Made by a program: the position numbers and the translations under genes. This document shows positions 15,661 through 23,819 of a stretch of DNA of 64,000 nucleotides, piece after piece. The stretch is from Chloroflexota bacterium. GTDB taxonomy: Bacteria > Chloroflexota > UBA6077 > JACCZL01. Location of the stretch: positions 1 through 64,000 of the forward strand of contig JADLFM010000035.1 of assembly GCA_020845495.1 (NCBI GenBank), given 5' to 3'. The notes beneath the pieces are model-generated. The model had not been told where the DNA came from. It saw only the letters and a list, made by a program, of their open reading frames with translations, and searched no databases. Every line of letters begins with the position of its first letter. The first letter of the stretch is position 1.

Positions 15661-17397
15661 CTACCGCCGGGTGCCGAAGGTATCGCAGAACACGTTTTCG
15701 TTGAAGGTGCCCTCGAATGGAGACGCGCCCTGGATCTTCTCGACTACGGCGCGGATCACCTCACGCGTCGGCGCGTAGGCATGGATTGTGGTCGCGACCA
15801 TCGGCACGTCGATCGAGTGGTTCGGCAGCGCCAGCGATACGAACACTGTGGGCACTTCGGTGGCGTACCAGGGGATCTCGGCGGCCATCGGCGCGGACCA
15901 GTGGATCCGGATAACCCCGTCCTGAGCGAAGCCGCTCACATTGGCGAAGACGATCGCGGCGTCGTACTTTTCGGGATACGCTTCATTGGCCTCATCGTGC
16001 AGCAGCGTCTGGAAGGTCAGGCCAGTCTCGCCCTCGGCGATGCGCTGCTGTGCGTTCTTGAAGGGATGGACTTCGAAGCCGGCCCGCTCTAGCTCTTCCT
16101 GAGCGACGCGCAGGTATCCCGTCGGATCTGTGCCCGTAAAGTCAGAGTGTCCGGTGATCCCGTAGAGCCGAATCCGGCGGTGAGTCTCGGGGCGCAGCGG
16201 CAGATTGTGCTGGGTATCCTTGACGAGCGTCACCGTCTTGTCGGCGACGGCCGCTGCGATGGCGTGATGCTCCTCGCTGCCCACCGTGGCCAGGCCGTCC
16301 GGGCCGGGCACCAACGCCTCACGCGGCGTAGTGTGGAGGCCGAGGGAGGCCTTGAGCGCCAGGATGCGCTCGAGCGCGTCCTGGAGGCGGGTCGCGGAGA
16401 TGATCCCATTCCGGTAGCCGTCGAGCATGTAGCGGACGTCCTCCTCGGCGTTCCGGAAGAAGAGGAACATGTCGCAGCCAGCAGCGATGGTCGCCGGCAC
16501 CGCGTCGCGGCGCTTCATGGCCGACGTCAGCCCGAGCATCACCGAAGCGTCCGTGAGGATGAGACCGTTGAAGCCGAGTTCACCCCGCAGGAGATCCTGC
16601 AAGAGTTCAGGCGCCAGGGTAGCCGGCATGATGTCGCGGTCAGCGATACCGGGCCGGAGGGTACGCGAGAGCGCGGGCGCGCCGATGTGGCCGGCCATGA
16701 TCGACTGCACCCCGTGGTCGATCATCTGGCGGTAGACCTGGCCGTAGCTGGCGTACCACTCGTGGGCGGCGAGCGTGTTCCAGGTCGTGACAACGTGCTG
16801 ATCGCGCTCGTCCACGCCGTCGCCAGGGAAATGCTTGATCGCGCACGCCATCTTTGATTCGCTGATGCCGTCGAAGTATGCCTTGGCCCGCTCGATCACG
16901 GTCTCGGAGGTGTTGCCGAATGAGCGGGTGGCGACGACGGTATTGCGCCAGTTGTAGTGGATGTCCACGATCGGCGCGAACGCCCAGTTGCAGCCGAGCG
17001 CGGCCGTCTCGATCCCGGCGACGCGGCCCATGTCGCGGGCAATCGACGGGTCGGGGTGAGAACCGGCCTGGAGATGGGTGCACACCAGCGTGCCGTCGTT
17101 GACGCTCCCGAAGCCGCCCATCTCGGGGTTCGAGGCCACGAGCAGCGGAATCTTGGACTTCGATTGCGCGTAGCGGATATGCGCCTGAACCGTCGCCGAG
17201 TCCGTACCACGGAAGCGCATCCCACCGACGTGGTACGTGTCGAGGACGTGGTCGAGGTACTCAGGCGTGAACGCAGTATTGAGGTTGATGAAGAGTTGGC
17301 CGATCTTCTCCTCGAGCGTCATCCGGTCGATCGTGCTTCGCACCCAGTCAACCGCCGCGGCATCCAAATAGAAGGGTTTCGCTGTCAGATCGACCAT
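15661..17397 (-). CDS. Glycoside hydrolase family 3 protein (beta-N-acetylhexosaminidase-like)
   Basis: The 578-residue protein has a GH3 N-terminal (alpha/beta)8 domain and a C-terminal domain. Motifs include MTLEEKIGQLFINL at the start, the KHFPGDG loop followed by DERDQH (the NagZ-type catalytic His loop region), and the nucleophile strand LILTDASVMLGL. The C-terminal half (YGITGHSDFTG onward) resembles the second GH3 domain. No signal peptide is present in the chosen frame. ATG 17397 follows GGAGGAGGTGAC, an almost perfect ribosome binding site; the open frame extends to 18036 but crosses the RidA gene on the other strand. The likely role is hydrolysis of beta-linked amino sugars in peptidoglycan or chitin-type oligosaccharides; substrate specificity is inferred from the loop only. 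Confidence 0.87.
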   Translation of the reverse strand: MVDLTAKPFYLDAAAVDWVRSTIDRMTLEEKIGQLFINLNTAFTPEYLDHVLDTYHVGGMRFRGTDSATVQAHIRYAQSKSKIPLLVASNPEMGGFGSVNDGTLVCTHLQAGSHPDPSIARDMGRVAGIETAALGCNWAFAPIVDIHYNWRNTVVATRSFGNTSETVIERAKAYFDGISESKMACAIKHFPGDGVDERDQHVVTTWNTLAAHEWYASYGQVYRQMIDHGVQSIMAGHIGAPALSRTLRPGIADRDIMPATLAPELLQDLLRGELGFNGLILTDASVMLGLTSAMKRRDAVPATIAAGCDMFLFFRNAEEDVRYMLDGYRNGIISATRLQDALERILALKASLGLHTTPREALVPGPDGLATVGSEEHHAIAAAVADKTVTLVKDTQHNLPLRPETHRRIRLYGITGHSDFTGTDPTGYLRVAQEELERAGFEVHPFKNAQQRIAEGETGLTFQTLLHDEANEAYPEKYDAAIVFANVSGFAQDGVIRIHWSAPMAAEIPWYATEVPTVFVSLALPNHSIDVPMVATTIHAYAPTREVIRAVVEKIQGASPFEGTFNENVFCDTFGTRR

Positions 17398-17544
17398 GTC
17401 ACCTCCTCCAGTCACGCGTGGTACCCCCGGGGCCGAGGCAGACTGAGCTCGCATTGAGGCCGTCTCGCGCTCACCGTCGGCAGCGCACTGCAATGATGCT
17501 CCGGCGTACCATCCTCGGGACACCAGCGCCAGGGAGCATGCAGG

Positions 17545-17925
17545 ATGACGGACCTTCAGCAGATCGTGACTGACCGCGCGCCGACCCCGCGCGGACCGTA
17601 CAGCCAGGCCATTCGCGCGGGCAACGTACTCTACGTTGCCGGCCAGGTGCCGCTCGACCCGGCGACTGGCCAGGTAGTTCAGGGTGACGTCGAGGCACAG
17701 ACTCGGCAGACGATGGAGAACCTGAGGGCGATCCTCGAAGCGGCCGGAACGTCGCTGGAGCGGGTGGCCAAGACGACGATCTTCCTGGCCGACGTCACTG
17801 ACTTCGGCCGTGTCAACGCCGTCTACGCCGAGTATTTCCCCGGCACCCCGCCGGCCCGCTCGACGGTGGCTGGCGCACTGCCGGCCGGCTTCCGGCTCAT
17901 GATCGACGCCGTTGCCGTGATCTAG
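17545..17925 (+). CDS. RidA-family enamine/imine deaminase
   Basis: This 126-residue protein is a standard-length Rid/YjgF protein. Arg105 lies in the hallmark sequence PPARSTVAGALP, corresponding to the catalytic Arg of RidA enzymes, and the N-terminal GPYSQAIRAGNVLYVAGQVP is diagnostic. RidA hydrolyses reactive 2-aminoacrylate and related enamines, protecting pyridoxal phosphate enzymes. The ATG at 17545 is preceded by AGGGAG. It is divergent from the GH3 gene; no link in function is evident. Confidence 0.93.
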   Translation: MTDLQQIVTDRAPTPRGPYSQAIRAGNVLYVAGQVPLDPATGQVVQGDVEAQTRQTMENLRAILEAAGTSLERVAKTTIFLADVTDFGRVNAVYAEYFPGTPPARSTVAGALPAGFRLMIDAVAVI

Positions 17926-17980
17926 CGAGACACCTGGCTCCCTCGCCCTACCCCAGCATTCCGGCTGCATCCGGGCGGTC

Positions 17981-18670
17981 TTAGCTGCATCCCTCCAGGA
18001 CGCCCTCGTCCAGCACGGTGATGTAGTACTTCGCATCGATGGAGATCGCCTTGCGCTGCCGAAGCTGCACGAGTGCCTGATTGACCCGCACCCGCGACGC
18101 TCCGACCAGGCTGGCGAGGTCGGCTTGCGTCAGGCGAAGAGGGATGCGTATGCCGACATCCACCTCTTCGCCGTACTCGCCTGCCAGTACCAGGAGGTGA
18201 TGGGCCACTCGCCCACAGACGTCCAGTGTGGCGAGCGCCTTGATGCGCTCGTTCGCGATCCGCAGGCGGCGGGAGAGGATCTCGGTCAGGTTGAGCGTGA
18301 GCTTCGGCATCGTCTGGAGGCAGTTCCAGAACGCCTCTCGGTCGATCCAGAACAGCGTCGACTCTTCGAGTGTGATGACCGAGCCAGACCGTCCGAGCTT
18401 GTCGACGACGCTCATCTCGCCGACGATCTCGCCCGGTCCCAGGATCGCGACGATGACGTCGGTACCGTCCGACTGCTCGACGTGGACTTTCACGGCACCC
18501 TGACGGATGATGTAGGCCGTGTCGCCAGGGTTCTCGGTGGCCATGATTCGGACGCCGGATGGAAAGACCTGGCGGCGCATGAGCCCGTTCAGGATCGCGA
18601 GATCGCCAAGCTCCAGGTCGCGGAACAGCGCGACGCGGCGCAGGAACGTGGGGTCTGGAATGGCCGGCAT
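17981..18670 (-). CDS. Crp/Fnr-family transcriptional regulator
   Basis: The 229-residue protein has an N-terminal cyclic-nucleotide-binding-like jelly roll (residues about 10-125; GDTAYIIRQGAVKVHVEQ and ILGPGEIVGEMSVVDKLGRSGSV), a dimerisation helix, and a C-terminal winged helix (LRLTQADLASLVGASRVRVNQALVQL). There is no cysteine cluster for an Fe-S centre, so it is not a classical Fnr. It is the third gene of the GAF-subtilase-Crp operon, starting 17 bases after the subtilase stop. This placement suggests it responds to, or is modified by, the upstream products; that is inference. Confidence 0.9.
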   Translation of the reverse strand: MPAIPDPTFLRRVALFRDLELGDLAILNGLMRRQVFPSGVRIMATENPGDTAYIIRQGAVKVHVEQSDGTDVIVAILGPGEIVGEMSVVDKLGRSGSVITLEESTLFWIDREAFWNCLQTMPKLTLNLTEILSRRLRIANERIKALATLDVCGRVAHHLLVLAGEYGEEVDVGIRIPLRLTQADLASLVGASRVRVNQALVQLRQRKAISIDAKYYITVLDEGVLEGCS

Positions 18671-18687
18671 CGTGGACCCTTCTCGAC

Positions 18688-19632
18688 CTAGCTCACCGCA
18701 CCGGAGCGAGCATCCGCAGGCGTACTACCAGCCGCTGAAGCCGAGCCACTGGCGGGTGTAGCGCCGACCTCGACAACGTCGCTGGCTGTGCTGTCGCCAG
18801 ATGGCGCGCCGGCACCTGGGCGTCGTACGTTCGCCGCCAGCGCACGGAGCACCGTCTTGAGTTGGAAGATCGTGAGGCCCGGATGGTTCCCCAGGATCTT
18901 CGTGATAATCGCCGTGATGTGGGGCGCCGCGTAACTGTTGCCCGTCGCCGTCATGTGCTTGTGCTCGAGCCAGGCGAGCCGGACGTCGATGCCGGGCGCA
19001 CCGAACTCCACCGGCGGGTTCGGGTTGTAGTAGAAGAGGTACGGGTTCTTGATGTCGTGCGACGCGACCGATAGCACCGAGGCGTACACCGACGGGAAGC
19101 TCGGGATCGGCATGTTGTTCGCCGCCGTCACAAGCGCGACGTTCTTGAAGTACGCCAGGTCCGCAAGCTCGTGGAAGATCGAGAAGAAGTCGCGTTTGGT
19201 CGTACCAAGGCTCAGGTTACAGACCTGCATGCCGTTGTCGATGGCCCAGCGCAGGCCGGCCGCGAAGATCCGCCCGCTCCCGCTCAGCCCTGAGCCGAGC
19301 ACTTTGATGCTGTAAATCTCACAGTCCGGCGCCAGAGATCGGATGACGCCGGCGCAGGCGGTGCCGTGGCCGAAGCTGTCCTCGTGCGGCTCGGCATCGT
19401 AGACGAGCTTCCGTTCCTCATCTTCCCGAATCAGCATGTAGCCGTCCACCCGCCCGACATCGGGATGGGTGGCATCGACGCCGCTATCCAGGATCGCGAC
19501 CTTCACGCCCTGACCGGTGCTCCCGCCCCAGGCCCACTCGGCCGTGATCAGGTCCGGCGGCAGGCCAGACTCGAGCTCGACGATGGACTCGCGCTTGAAC
19601 GCCGATGAGTAGGCCGGGCGGAGACTTACCAC
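18688..19632 (-). CDS. Cytoplasmic subtilisin-like serine peptidase (S8)
   Basis: The 314-residue protein has all three subtilase catalytic residues: Asp in VKVAILDSGVDATHPD, His in SFGHGTACAGVI, and Ser in TATGNSYAAPH. The oxyanion Asn lies in VTAANNMP. The Ser motif reads GNS rather than the usual GTS. There is no signal peptide or recognisable propeptide, so it probably works inside the cell. The tail from about residue 270 is Ala/Gly/Ser/Thr-rich and disordered. I choose GTG 19632, which overlaps the stop of the GAF gene by seven bases (GGGAGGG lies upstream), implying translational coupling. It sits between a GAF sensor and a Crp-type regulator, suggesting regulated proteolysis in a signalling unit. 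Confidence 0.88.
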   Translation of the reverse strand: MVSLRPAYSSAFKRESIVELESGLPPDLITAEWAWGGSTGQGVKVAILDSGVDATHPDVGRVDGYMLIREDEERKLVYDAEPHEDSFGHGTACAGVIRSLAPDCEIYSIKVLGSGLSGSGRIFAAGLRWAIDNGMQVCNLSLGTTKRDFFSIFHELADLAYFKNVALVTAANNMPIPSFPSVYASVLSVASHDIKNPYLFYYNPNPPVEFGAPGIDVRLAWLEHKHMTATGNSYAAPHITAIITKILGNHPGLTIFQLKTVLRALAANVRRPGAGAPSGDSTASDVVEVGATPASGSASAAGSTPADARSGAVS

Positions 19633-20528
19633 GGCATCCCTCCCGTCTCGCCGATGGTCGACGGACGGCTGCGCAGGAATTCGGCAAAGCTCTGGAGGAT
19701 GCCTCGGCACGCCTCGAACTCGCGCTCGCCCTGGTGCACGATCTCCTGTACCAGCCGCGCAAGCTCCAGCCCGCGCAGGTACTCGACCTCCTGCTCCACG
19801 TCGTCGGCGAACGACGCGGCGCGATCGGCCAGGCTCTGGCGCTGATAGTCCGGCACCGCTCCCAGCGACTGGATGAAGCCGGAGACGAGGGCCGAGAGCC
19901 GCCCGTGGTTTCGCGACTGCTCGATGGCGACGGCCGCCTGATTCGCGAACAACCCCAGCGTCTCCATGTCTTCCGGCGTGAAGGTAGTCCCACCCTGCTT
20001 GTCGAGCAACTCGAGGACACCAATCGTCTGTTCACCGTAGAAGAGGGGCACGCAGAGCAGGTTCTGGGGCACGTACCCGACCGCTTCGGCGATGTCCGAG
20101 GCGTCGCGGTCGTCCTTGGAGGTGTCGGAGATCGCCATCGGCTGGCCGGTGAGCGCGACCAGCCCTGCCAGCCCATGCCCGAGCGGAACCCGGAACTTCT
20201 TGACCTCCTCGGCCTTCTCGCCGAGCGCGACCTCGAAGACGAGATCCTCGTGTTCACGGTCGATCAGGAAGAGCGAAGCCGCGTTGGCCCCGATGATGTC
20301 GGCGGCTGTCTCGACGATCATCTCGAGCAGCCGCGAGTGCGTGACCGGTGCCGCGATTGCCCCGGCCGTCGCGGCGAGGCGAACGGCGTCGCGGAGGTCG
20401 CGCACGAGCGGCTCGTCGTCGAGGCGGCGCCGGAGCCGCTCGATCTCGGCGGTCTGCCGCACGATCGTCTCGCGGGCCTCTGCAAGCTCGCGGACGGCGT
20501 CCCCGCCTCCGGCCGCATCATGGGTCAT
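19626..20528 (-). CDS. GAF-domain sensor protein
   Basis: The 300-residue protein begins with a coiled coil (about residues 12-50; ELAEARETIVRQTAEIERLRRR) and a single GAF domain (about 65-215; ASLFLIDREHEDLVFEVALG, VPLGHGLAGLVALTGQPM, LCVPLFYGEQTIGVLELLDK). A second helical region with coiled-coil potential ends the protein. There is no kinase, cyclase or DNA-binding output domain, so it must pass its signal to a partner; the coupled subtilase is the obvious candidate. ATG 20528 is preferred, with GGGAGGG seven bases upstream. It is the first gene of the three-gene operon. Confidence 0.88.
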   Translation of the reverse strand: MTHDAAGGGDAVRELAEARETIVRQTAEIERLRRRLDDEPLVRDLRDAVRLAATAGAIAAPVTHSRLLEMIVETAADIIGANAASLFLIDREHEDLVFEVALGEKAEEVKKFRVPLGHGLAGLVALTGQPMAISDTSKDDRDASDIAEAVGYVPQNLLCVPLFYGEQTIGVLELLDKQGGTTFTPEDMETLGLFANQAAVAIEQSRNHGRLSALVSGFIQSLGAVPDYQRQSLADRAASFADDVEQEVEYLRGLELARLVQEIVHQGEREFEACRGILQSFAEFLRSRPSTIGETGGMPW

Positions 20529-20829
20529 AGCGCACCCTCCCACCTGTCGCGAACAGTCGACAACAATACGGATCGAGAGCGAGTAGCGTCAAGGGAAAGC
20601 CGACGCTTCTTCACTACCACGACGCGGGGCCGGCGATTGGACGACGCGGCGCGCACTCCCTCCGATAAGGGAGAAGGCCGCCCACTCTGGTTGAGAGGGC
20701 CAGTCACAGGTGGGAGGCCCGGCGTGCCGCATCAGGCAGACGTGGCAGGCTGCGTCGCAAGCCGGCGCGGGTGGCAGCCAGACGGAAACAAGGCAGGTGA
20801 AGGATACTCATCCCCACCTTGGGGGTAGC
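20529..20829. other. Intergenic region, promoter side of the GAF-subtilase-Crp operon
   Basis: These 301 bases contain no credible gene. They hold the minus-strand promoter of the GAF operon and the 3' end of nothing on the plus strand. I cannot define boxes with confidence. Confidence 0.3.
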
Positions 20830-21609
20830 TTACGCTGGCCCAAGCTCCTTCGCCACGGTGGCCTTCACCTCGGCGGCCGTCTGCTCCACCGTTGCCAGCA
20901 TCTCTCGGAACAGCGAGGTAGCGTAGCTAGCCCGGCGCACGCCAATCGCGGCCAGCCGCGCCAGCGACACACCACGGCGCACGTTGATGTTGACCGGGCA
21001 GCCGACGGCCTGCACGAACGCGGCGAGCAGCGCCTCGTCCGCCAGTCCGATCGGGTAGAGGCAGTCCGCACCGGCCTGGCGATACAACCGCCCTCGCCTG
21101 ATCCCCTCGGCGAGTTGCTCCTCCGGCGTACCGACCCGGCGAATGAAGACGTCGACGCGGGCATTGAGGACGAGATCCACCCCGGCCGCCCGCGCCGCTG
21201 TCTTGAACGCGGCGAGCCGCTCGGCATGAGATTCTGCCTCGACGAGCACGGCACCGGTGTGGTGATCCGAATCCTCCAGGTTGACCCCGGCGGCACCCGC
21301 GGCGATCGCGCGCCGTGCCACCTCCTCGAGCGGCAAGCGATAGCCGGCTTCGAGGTCAGCCGTGACCGGGATCGTCACGGCCCGAGCAATCCGGGCCGTG
21401 GCAGCAAACACCTCGTCCGGGGGAGCATCTTCATGATCCTTGTAACCGAGCGCGGCCGCGACGCCGCCGCTGGTGGTCGCCACAACGGGGAACCCGGCGG
21501 CCGCGAACACCCGTGCGCTGGCGGCATCCCAGGCGTTCGGGAGCACGAGCATACCCGGACCCTCGTGCAGACGGCGGAGTAGTTCGGCCTGGGATGCCGC
21601 TGATTCCAT
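20830..21609 (-). CDS. Isocitrate lyase / PEP mutase superfamily protein
   Basis: The 259-residue protein is a single TIM-barrel domain of this superfamily: VLPNAWDAASARVFAAAGFP, VTADLEAGYR (metal-binding acidic motif), AGVNLEDSDHH and VLNARVDVF. The catalytic Cys loop of true isocitrate and methylisocitrate lyases (KKCGH type) is replaced by GYKDHEDAP, so it is probably a decarboxylase, hydrolase or mutase on an oxo-acid rather than PrpB. ATG 21609 has AAGGGA upstream and is preferred over an ATG six codons earlier that lacks a binding site. It lies 53 bases downstream of the selenoprotein candidate and may be co-transcribed with it. Confidence 0.82.
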   Translation of the reverse strand: MESAASQAELLRRLHEGPGMLVLPNAWDAASARVFAAAGFPVVATTSGGVAAALGYKDHEDAPPDEVFAATARIARAVTIPVTADLEAGYRLPLEEVARRAIAAGAAGVNLEDSDHHTGAVLVEAESHAERLAAFKTAARAAGVDLVLNARVDVFIRRVGTPEEQLAEGIRRGRLYRQAGADCLYPIGLADEALLAAFVQAVGCPVNINVRRGVSLARLAAIGVRRASYATSLFREMLATVEQTAAEVKATVAKELGPA

Positions 21610-21662
21610 CGGTGGTCCCTTCACCATGCAGACTACGGGGCGTCGCGACGCTGAGCCCGCTG

Positions 21663-22235
21663 CTACTTCCGCAACGGTGGCGGCGGGGTGACGCCCCGCA
21701 ACTGGCAGAGCCCCTGCGCCTCGATACCAAATGCGCGATTGAACCGCGCCCGATAGTTCTCCATCGCGATGGTGGCCACCAGTTCCACGAGCTCGGGCTC
21801 GTTATAGTGTGGCCGCAGCGCGTCGAAGATGGCGTCGGTGACGGCGGCAGGGGTCTGGGACATCGCCTCGGTCAACTCCAGCGCGGCCTTCTCAGCCGGA
21901 CTGAACAACTCGCTGGCGCGGAACGCTTCCAGGGCAGCAATCTTCTCATCGCTCGCCCCGTTGGCACTGCTCCCGGCAGTATTGGTGTCCATTCAGAAGG
22001 TACAGCCGACCATCTCCGCGGCCCGCAGGCAGACCAGACTGCGCAACTGCGCGCTCAGCAGCCCGCTCTCCGCCGGTGCAGCGCCGAGCCGCCGGCTGGC
22101 GAAGAGGATCGCCGGGGCGTAGGCCTGAATGCCCGCCCCAGTCACAGGCTGGCCGAGCCATTCCTCGCCGGCGGCGAGCACCTCTCGCAGTTCGCCTGAT
22201 ACCTCATCCTTGGTGAGTGGTCGAATCCGAGCCAT
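21663..22235 (-). CDS. AhpD/carboxymuconolactone decarboxylase-like selenoprotein candidate (TGA read as Sec81)
   Basis: Two abutting frames, split only by TGA at 21993-21995, form one 190-residue AhpD/CMD-like protein when TGA is read through. The first part ends ...CLRAAEMVGCTF; the next codon after TGA continues in the same frame with MDTNTAG. In this family the site is the redox motif CxxC (as in GCTFC), so TGA replaces exactly the second Cys, giving Cys78-x-x-Sec81. A bSECIS-like hairpin begins 13 bases after TGA (21966-21980). AhpD-like CxxU selenoproteins are known. ATG 22235 has GAGGGA seven bases upstream. The expected role is peroxide or thiol-disulfide chemistry. A nonsense mutation of a Cys codon is the alternative; selenium genes (selA, selB, selC, selD) are not in the window. 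Confidence 0.75.
21966..21980 (-). promoter_or_regulatory. bSECIS-like hairpin downstream of the in-frame TGA
   Basis: On the coding strand ACTGC-CGGGA-GCAGT forms a 5-bp perfect stem with a 5-base loop, beginning 13 bases after TGA, with a possible extra T-G pair. The loop has G at its second position, as in the described bacterial SECIS consensus, and lies in the usual distance window. Confidence 0.55.
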
Positions 22236-22479
22236 CGATATGTCCCTCAGCGCGTGCGCTCGTTGATTTTTTAGCTGGCGACGTCTCGCGCCACCACCCA
22301 GCAGTCTACTACATTGCCGCCAAGACTCAACCGGCGGCAAGCCACTGTGACCGAGATCTGGCGCCTGTCACCGGCTGTCGCAACGCCCTGTCTCGGGAGC
22401 GGTGGCTCGGCCGTGCCCGCCACCGTCACCGCCGCTCCCTCGAGAGACATCCCCTCGTGCCCGTCGGTCTGATTCGACG

Positions 22480-23607
22480 TCAGACGTGGGTCTGTCGCTT
22501 CACGACCGCCTCGTCAAGCTCCACGCCCAGGCCCGGCTTCGTCGGCGGGGTGATGTAGCCGTTCTCGATGGCAATGGGCTCCACAAAGATCTCGCCATGC
22601 AGGGGACCGGTGTTGAACTCCTGCAACATAAAGTTCGGCGAGCAGGTGTCCAGTTGGACGGCGGCGGCCGCGGCGATCGGGCCGACGTACATGTGTGGGG
22701 CGATGAGTGCATGGTGCGCGTCAGCGATGGCCGCGATCTTCTTCGCTTCCAGGATGCCCCCGCACTGGCCCACGTCCACCTGGATGATTCCGGCCGCCTG
22801 CTTCTCTAGCAGACTGGCGAACTCGTACTTCGTCGCCAGCCGTTCGCCGGCCGCGATCGGGATGCTCGTCTGGGAGGCAACTCGCGCCATCTCTTCCACC
22901 TTCTCAGGCGGGACCGGCTCCTCGAACCAGATCGGGAAGTATTCCTCGAAGACCTTCGCTGCGCGGATCGCCCCGGCCGTGCTGAACTGACTGTGGGTGC
23001 CGATCCCGATCTCCAGATTGTCGCCAACCGCCTCCCGGACGTGGCGGAAGATGCTGGCGGCGTGTTTCAACTCTTTGAGCGGGATGTCGCGTGGGTACGG
23101 GAACAGCGGCGTGAACGGATCGATCTTGCAGGCTGAGAAGCCAGCCTCGACGAGTTGATGGGCGATGTCCGCGGCCTTCTCCGGCTGCTCCCACACACCT
23201 TCTGAGGGCATGTAGGCATACGCGCGCAACTTCTCATGGTATTGCCCGCCGAGCAGGTTGTAGATCGGCTGATTGGTCGCCTTGCCAATGATGTCCCAGA
23301 GCGCCATCTCGATGGCCGACATCGCCGGCGTGCGGTCCATGCCGGGATGGCGATAGTCGTGTGGGGTCGCGAACATGCGGTGCCAGATCAACTCGACGTT
23401 GAACGGATTCTGGCCGACGACGAACTGCTCGCACAGATCGTGGAGCAAGGCGATCTGGGGGGCCAGGTTGGTGACGCCACCCGTGACCCGCTCGCCCAGC
23501 CCGACGATGCCCTCGTCGGTATGGAGTTTGATGAACAGCCACATCCGCCCGCCACGATGAGGCGGTACGTTGTCGAGCAGCATCGTCTCCAGCCGCGTGA
23601 CCTTCAT
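22480..23607 (-). CDS. Enolase-superfamily (mandelate racemase/muconate-lactonizing) enzyme, sugar-acid dehydratase-like
   Basis: The 375-residue protein has the capping domain (residues 1-120, with LWDIIGKATNQPIYNLLGG) and barrel of the mandelate racemase group. Visible active-site elements are a Lys in SACKIDPF, Glu in IWFEEPV, Glu in IAAGERLATKYE and His in IAPHMYVGP. At the position where galactonate/gluconate dehydratases have the first Asp metal ligand, the sequence is GIGTHSQ, so that ligand appears replaced. ATG 23607 follows GGAGGAGAC. It probably dehydrates an aldonic or uronic acid. It shares orientation with the selenoprotein and PEP-mutase-like genes but is separated by 244 bases. 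Confidence 0.85.
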   Translation of the reverse strand: MKVTRLETMLLDNVPPHRGGRMWLFIKLHTDEGIVGLGERVTGGVTNLAPQIALLHDLCEQFVVGQNPFNVELIWHRMFATPHDYRHPGMDRTPAMSAIEMALWDIIGKATNQPIYNLLGGQYHEKLRAYAYMPSEGVWEQPEKAADIAHQLVEAGFSACKIDPFTPLFPYPRDIPLKELKHAASIFRHVREAVGDNLEIGIGTHSQFSTAGAIRAAKVFEEYFPIWFEEPVPPEKVEEMARVASQTSIPIAAGERLATKYEFASLLEKQAAGIIQVDVGQCGGILEAKKIAAIADAHHALIAPHMYVGPIAAAAAVQLDTCSPNFMLQEFNTGPLHGEIFVEPIAIENGYITPPTKPGLGVELDEAVVKRQTHV

Positions 23608-23819
23608 GTCTCCTCCGAGCGCGGCACTACGCGCGTCAGATTGGTCCGTCACCCCGAGTGTACGCCGCCGAGCATGGCCGATGGCTGCGCTCTGACGAAG
23701 GGCCCGTCCGCCTGCCGCTGCTACACCCAGGGCAAGGCGGGAGCTACATGGCCGTACGCGCGGCGCATGTGGGTTGCACGGTGGACCTGGTTTAGCATGT
23801 CGAGCGGAGGACGCCGTTC

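Noticed and set aside
21663..22340. Two separate small genes at 21663-21992 and 21993-22340
   Set aside because: They abut in the same frame, neither is a complete domain alone, the second has no ribosome binding site, and together they form one AhpD/CMD-like protein with TGA at the second Cys.
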